From Burkholderiales bacterium (GTDB taxonomy: Bacteria; Pseudomonadota; Gammaproteobacteria; Burkholderiales; Burkholderiaceae_C), in contig JANXTP010000120.1 in NCBI GenBank assembly GCA_025352345.1, forward strand, positions 1-21,341: a DNA stretch of 21,341 nucleotides, read 5' to 3'. The position numbers and the translations under genes are program-made. The notes below the pieces were generated by a model. The model was not told the DNA's origin and did not search any database. It saw nothing but the letters and a program-made list of their open reading frames with translations. Within the stretch, counting starts at the first letter, position 1. Each line of letters opens with the position of its first letter. Positions 20,055-21,341 of the stretch are shown in pieces.

Positions 20055-21341
20055 TCAACGCCCGTAAGGGCCCCAGACCGGCTCGCGCACATCGGCCGAC
20101 GACGAGACCAGGCGGGATCGGATCTTGCCGTCCAGCGAGGTGGTCAGCAACACATCGCGGCCCTGCGCGCGCGACGCATAGATGATCGATCGGCCGTTCG
20201 GTGCAAAGCTCGGGCTCTCGTCGTCGGTGGTGTCGCTGACCGCCATCGGCGCGCCGCCGGCCAGGTCCTGCACATACAGCCGGAAGGCATTGCCCTCGCG
20301 CGACACATAGGCCAGCGTGCGCCCGTCGGGGCTGACCGCCGGGCTGATGTTGTAACTGCCTGCAAAGGTGATGCGCTCGGCCGCGCCGCCGCCAGCCGGA
20401 ATGCGGTAGATCTGCGGGCCGCCGCTGCGGTCGCTGACGAAGTAGATGCTGCGGCCATCGGGCGAGAACGCAGGCTCGGTGTCGATGCCGATGCTTTGCG
20501 TCAGGCGGCGCACGTTGTCACCGTTGCGGCCCATCAGGTAAATCTGCGAGCCGCCGTCGCGCGACAGCGTCACCGCCAGCGTCTGGCCATCGGGCGACCA
20601 GGCCGGCGCGCTGTTCGAGCCGCGGAAATTCGCCACCGGCCGCCGCTTGCCGCTTGCCGCGTCCTGCACGTAGATCACGGCCTTCTGGGTCTCGAACGAC
20701 ACATAGGCCAGTTCGCGACCATCGGGCGACCAGGCCGGCGAGATGATCGGCTCGGCGCTGTTCAGCGCGATCTGCCCGCCTTCGCCATCGGCGTCGGCGA
20801 TGTTCAGCGTGTAGCGCTTGCCCATCCGGGTGACGTAAGCGATGCGGGTCGAGAACACGCCCTTCTGCCCGGTCAGCTTCTCGTGGATGAAGTCGGCGAT
20901 GCGGTGCGCCGCCAGCCGCAGATCGGCGGCCACCACCACCGTGCTTTGCGCGCCCAGCTCGGTGCCCTTGACCACATCCCACAGCTTGAAGCGCACGTCG
21001 TAGCGCCCATCGGCCAGCCGCGTCACCGACCCGCCGACCAGCGCATCGGCCGCGCGGCGGCGCCAGTCGGCCATCGCCGGTTGCGCGACCTCGTCGAGCA
21101 CACCCGGCGCATCGACACCACGGAACAGGCCGCTGCGCTCCAAGTCGGCCCGCACGATCTGCGACAACGGCTGCGAGACAGACTGCTCATTGCGAAAGCC
21201 CACCACCGCAATCGGCACCTGGGAGGCGCCAACCCCCGACATTTCGACCCGAAGCTGGGCCTGTGCGGCGGGGATGACCGTCAGTGAAACCGCCAGGGCG
21301 GCCCAAGTAGCGGTGAGGAAGCGGGAGGCAAGGTCAGTGAT
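20055..21341 (-). CDS. tolB: Tol-Pal translocation protein TolB (start beyond right edge)
   Basis: Periplasmic beta-propeller protein of the Tol-Pal system that contacts Pal and TolA. The reading frame continues past the internal ATG 21242 to the window edge. It encodes a signal peptide ending AAQA-QLRVEMSGVG, so only the first one or few codons are missing. An N-terminal domain (IPIAVVGF-like region, QIVRADLERSGLF) is followed by five or more WD/PD40 blades with the repeated (A/S)PxWSPDGR.LAY pattern (AWSPDGRELAYVSF, AWSPDGQTLAVTL, AFSPDGRSIYFVSD, AVSPDGRTLAYVSR). The end is VREPVWGPYGR, as in other TolB proteins. pal follows 93 bases later, so the two may share a transcript or pal may have an extra promoter. 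Confidence 0.96.
   Translation of the reverse strand: MTDLASRFLTATWAALAVSLTVIPAAQAQLRVEMSGVGASQVPIAVVGFRNEQSVSQPLSQIVRADLERSGLFRGVDAPGVLDEVAQPAMADWRRRAADALVGGSVTRLADGRYDVRFKLWDVVKGTELGAQSTVVVAADLRLAAHRIADFIHEKLTGQKGVFSTRIAYVTRMGKRYTLNIADADGEGGQIALNSAEPIISPAWSPDGRELAYVSFETQKAVIYVQDAASGKRRPVANFRGSNSAPAWSPDGQTLAVTLSRDGGSQIYLMGRNGDNVRRLTQSIGIDTEPAFSPDGRSIYFVSDRSGGPQIYRIPAGGGAAERITFAGSYNISPAVSPDGRTLAYVSREGNAFRLYVQDLAGGAPMAVSDTTDDESPSFAPNGRSIIYASRAQGRDVLLTTSLDGKIRSRLVSSSADVREPVWGPYGR

Noticed and set aside
1..21341. CRISPR array, rRNA, insertion sequence
   Set aside because: No regularly spaced repeats, rRNA sequence or transposase was seen. The only mobile trace is the tRNA-Lys island.

Overview
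The window is high-GC DNA with tightly packed proteobacterial genes. A Tol-Pal cluster ordered tolB-pal-cpoB-tcdA next to tRNA-Lys genes, a Fur box of the proteobacterial type, two TonB-dependent receptors and a DUF748 protein all point to a betaproteobacterium, most likely of the order Burkholderiales. The genus cannot be fixed by eye.

Left part (1-5075). The 5' end of edd (Entner-Doudoroff phosphogluconate dehydratase) runs off the left edge. Upstream of it lies a MocA-like nucleotidyltransferase, then a divergent pdxH whose promoter predicts a leaderless mRNA. A minus-strand group follows: msrA, a histidine-rich exported protein whose start overlaps the msrA stop, and a ZnuD-like TonB-dependent receptor. 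This group looks like metal (zinc) handling plus oxidative repair.

Middle part (5076-12749). A two-gene minus-strand operon encodes a 1283-residue AsmA-like DUF748 envelope protein and a receptor very like E. coli PqqU (YncD), the PQQ importer. A divergent DUF218 (YdcF/SanA/ElyC-type) membrane protein follows. After it comes a small SAM-methyltransferase gene that appears broken by a one-base frameshift.

Iron region (12686-14724). A promoter with a Fur box in its spacer drives a cupredoxin-like periplasmic protein, an FTR1-type iron permease and, after a 49-base gap, an unrecognised outer-membrane beta-barrel candidate. The P19 and ferredoxin partners of the full FtrABCD system are not present here. 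A YahK-type zinc alcohol dehydrogenase lies convergent to this operon.

Micro-island (15964-17611). A 45-bp duplication of the 3' part of tRNA-Lys(CTT) brackets about 1.6 kb. Inside are a winged-helix/nucleotidyltransferase gene overlapping a HEPN-like gene, which form a probable toxin-antitoxin or defence pair. There is also the C-terminal remnant of a tyrosine integrase ending in a strong terminator, and a set of 10-bp-phased repeats. This is the most accessory part of the window.

Right part (17568-21341). Two tRNA-Lys genes (CTT, TTT) are followed by the minus-strand envelope operon tolB (its first codon or codons lie outside the window), pal, cpoB and tcdA. The last junctions are close or overlapping.
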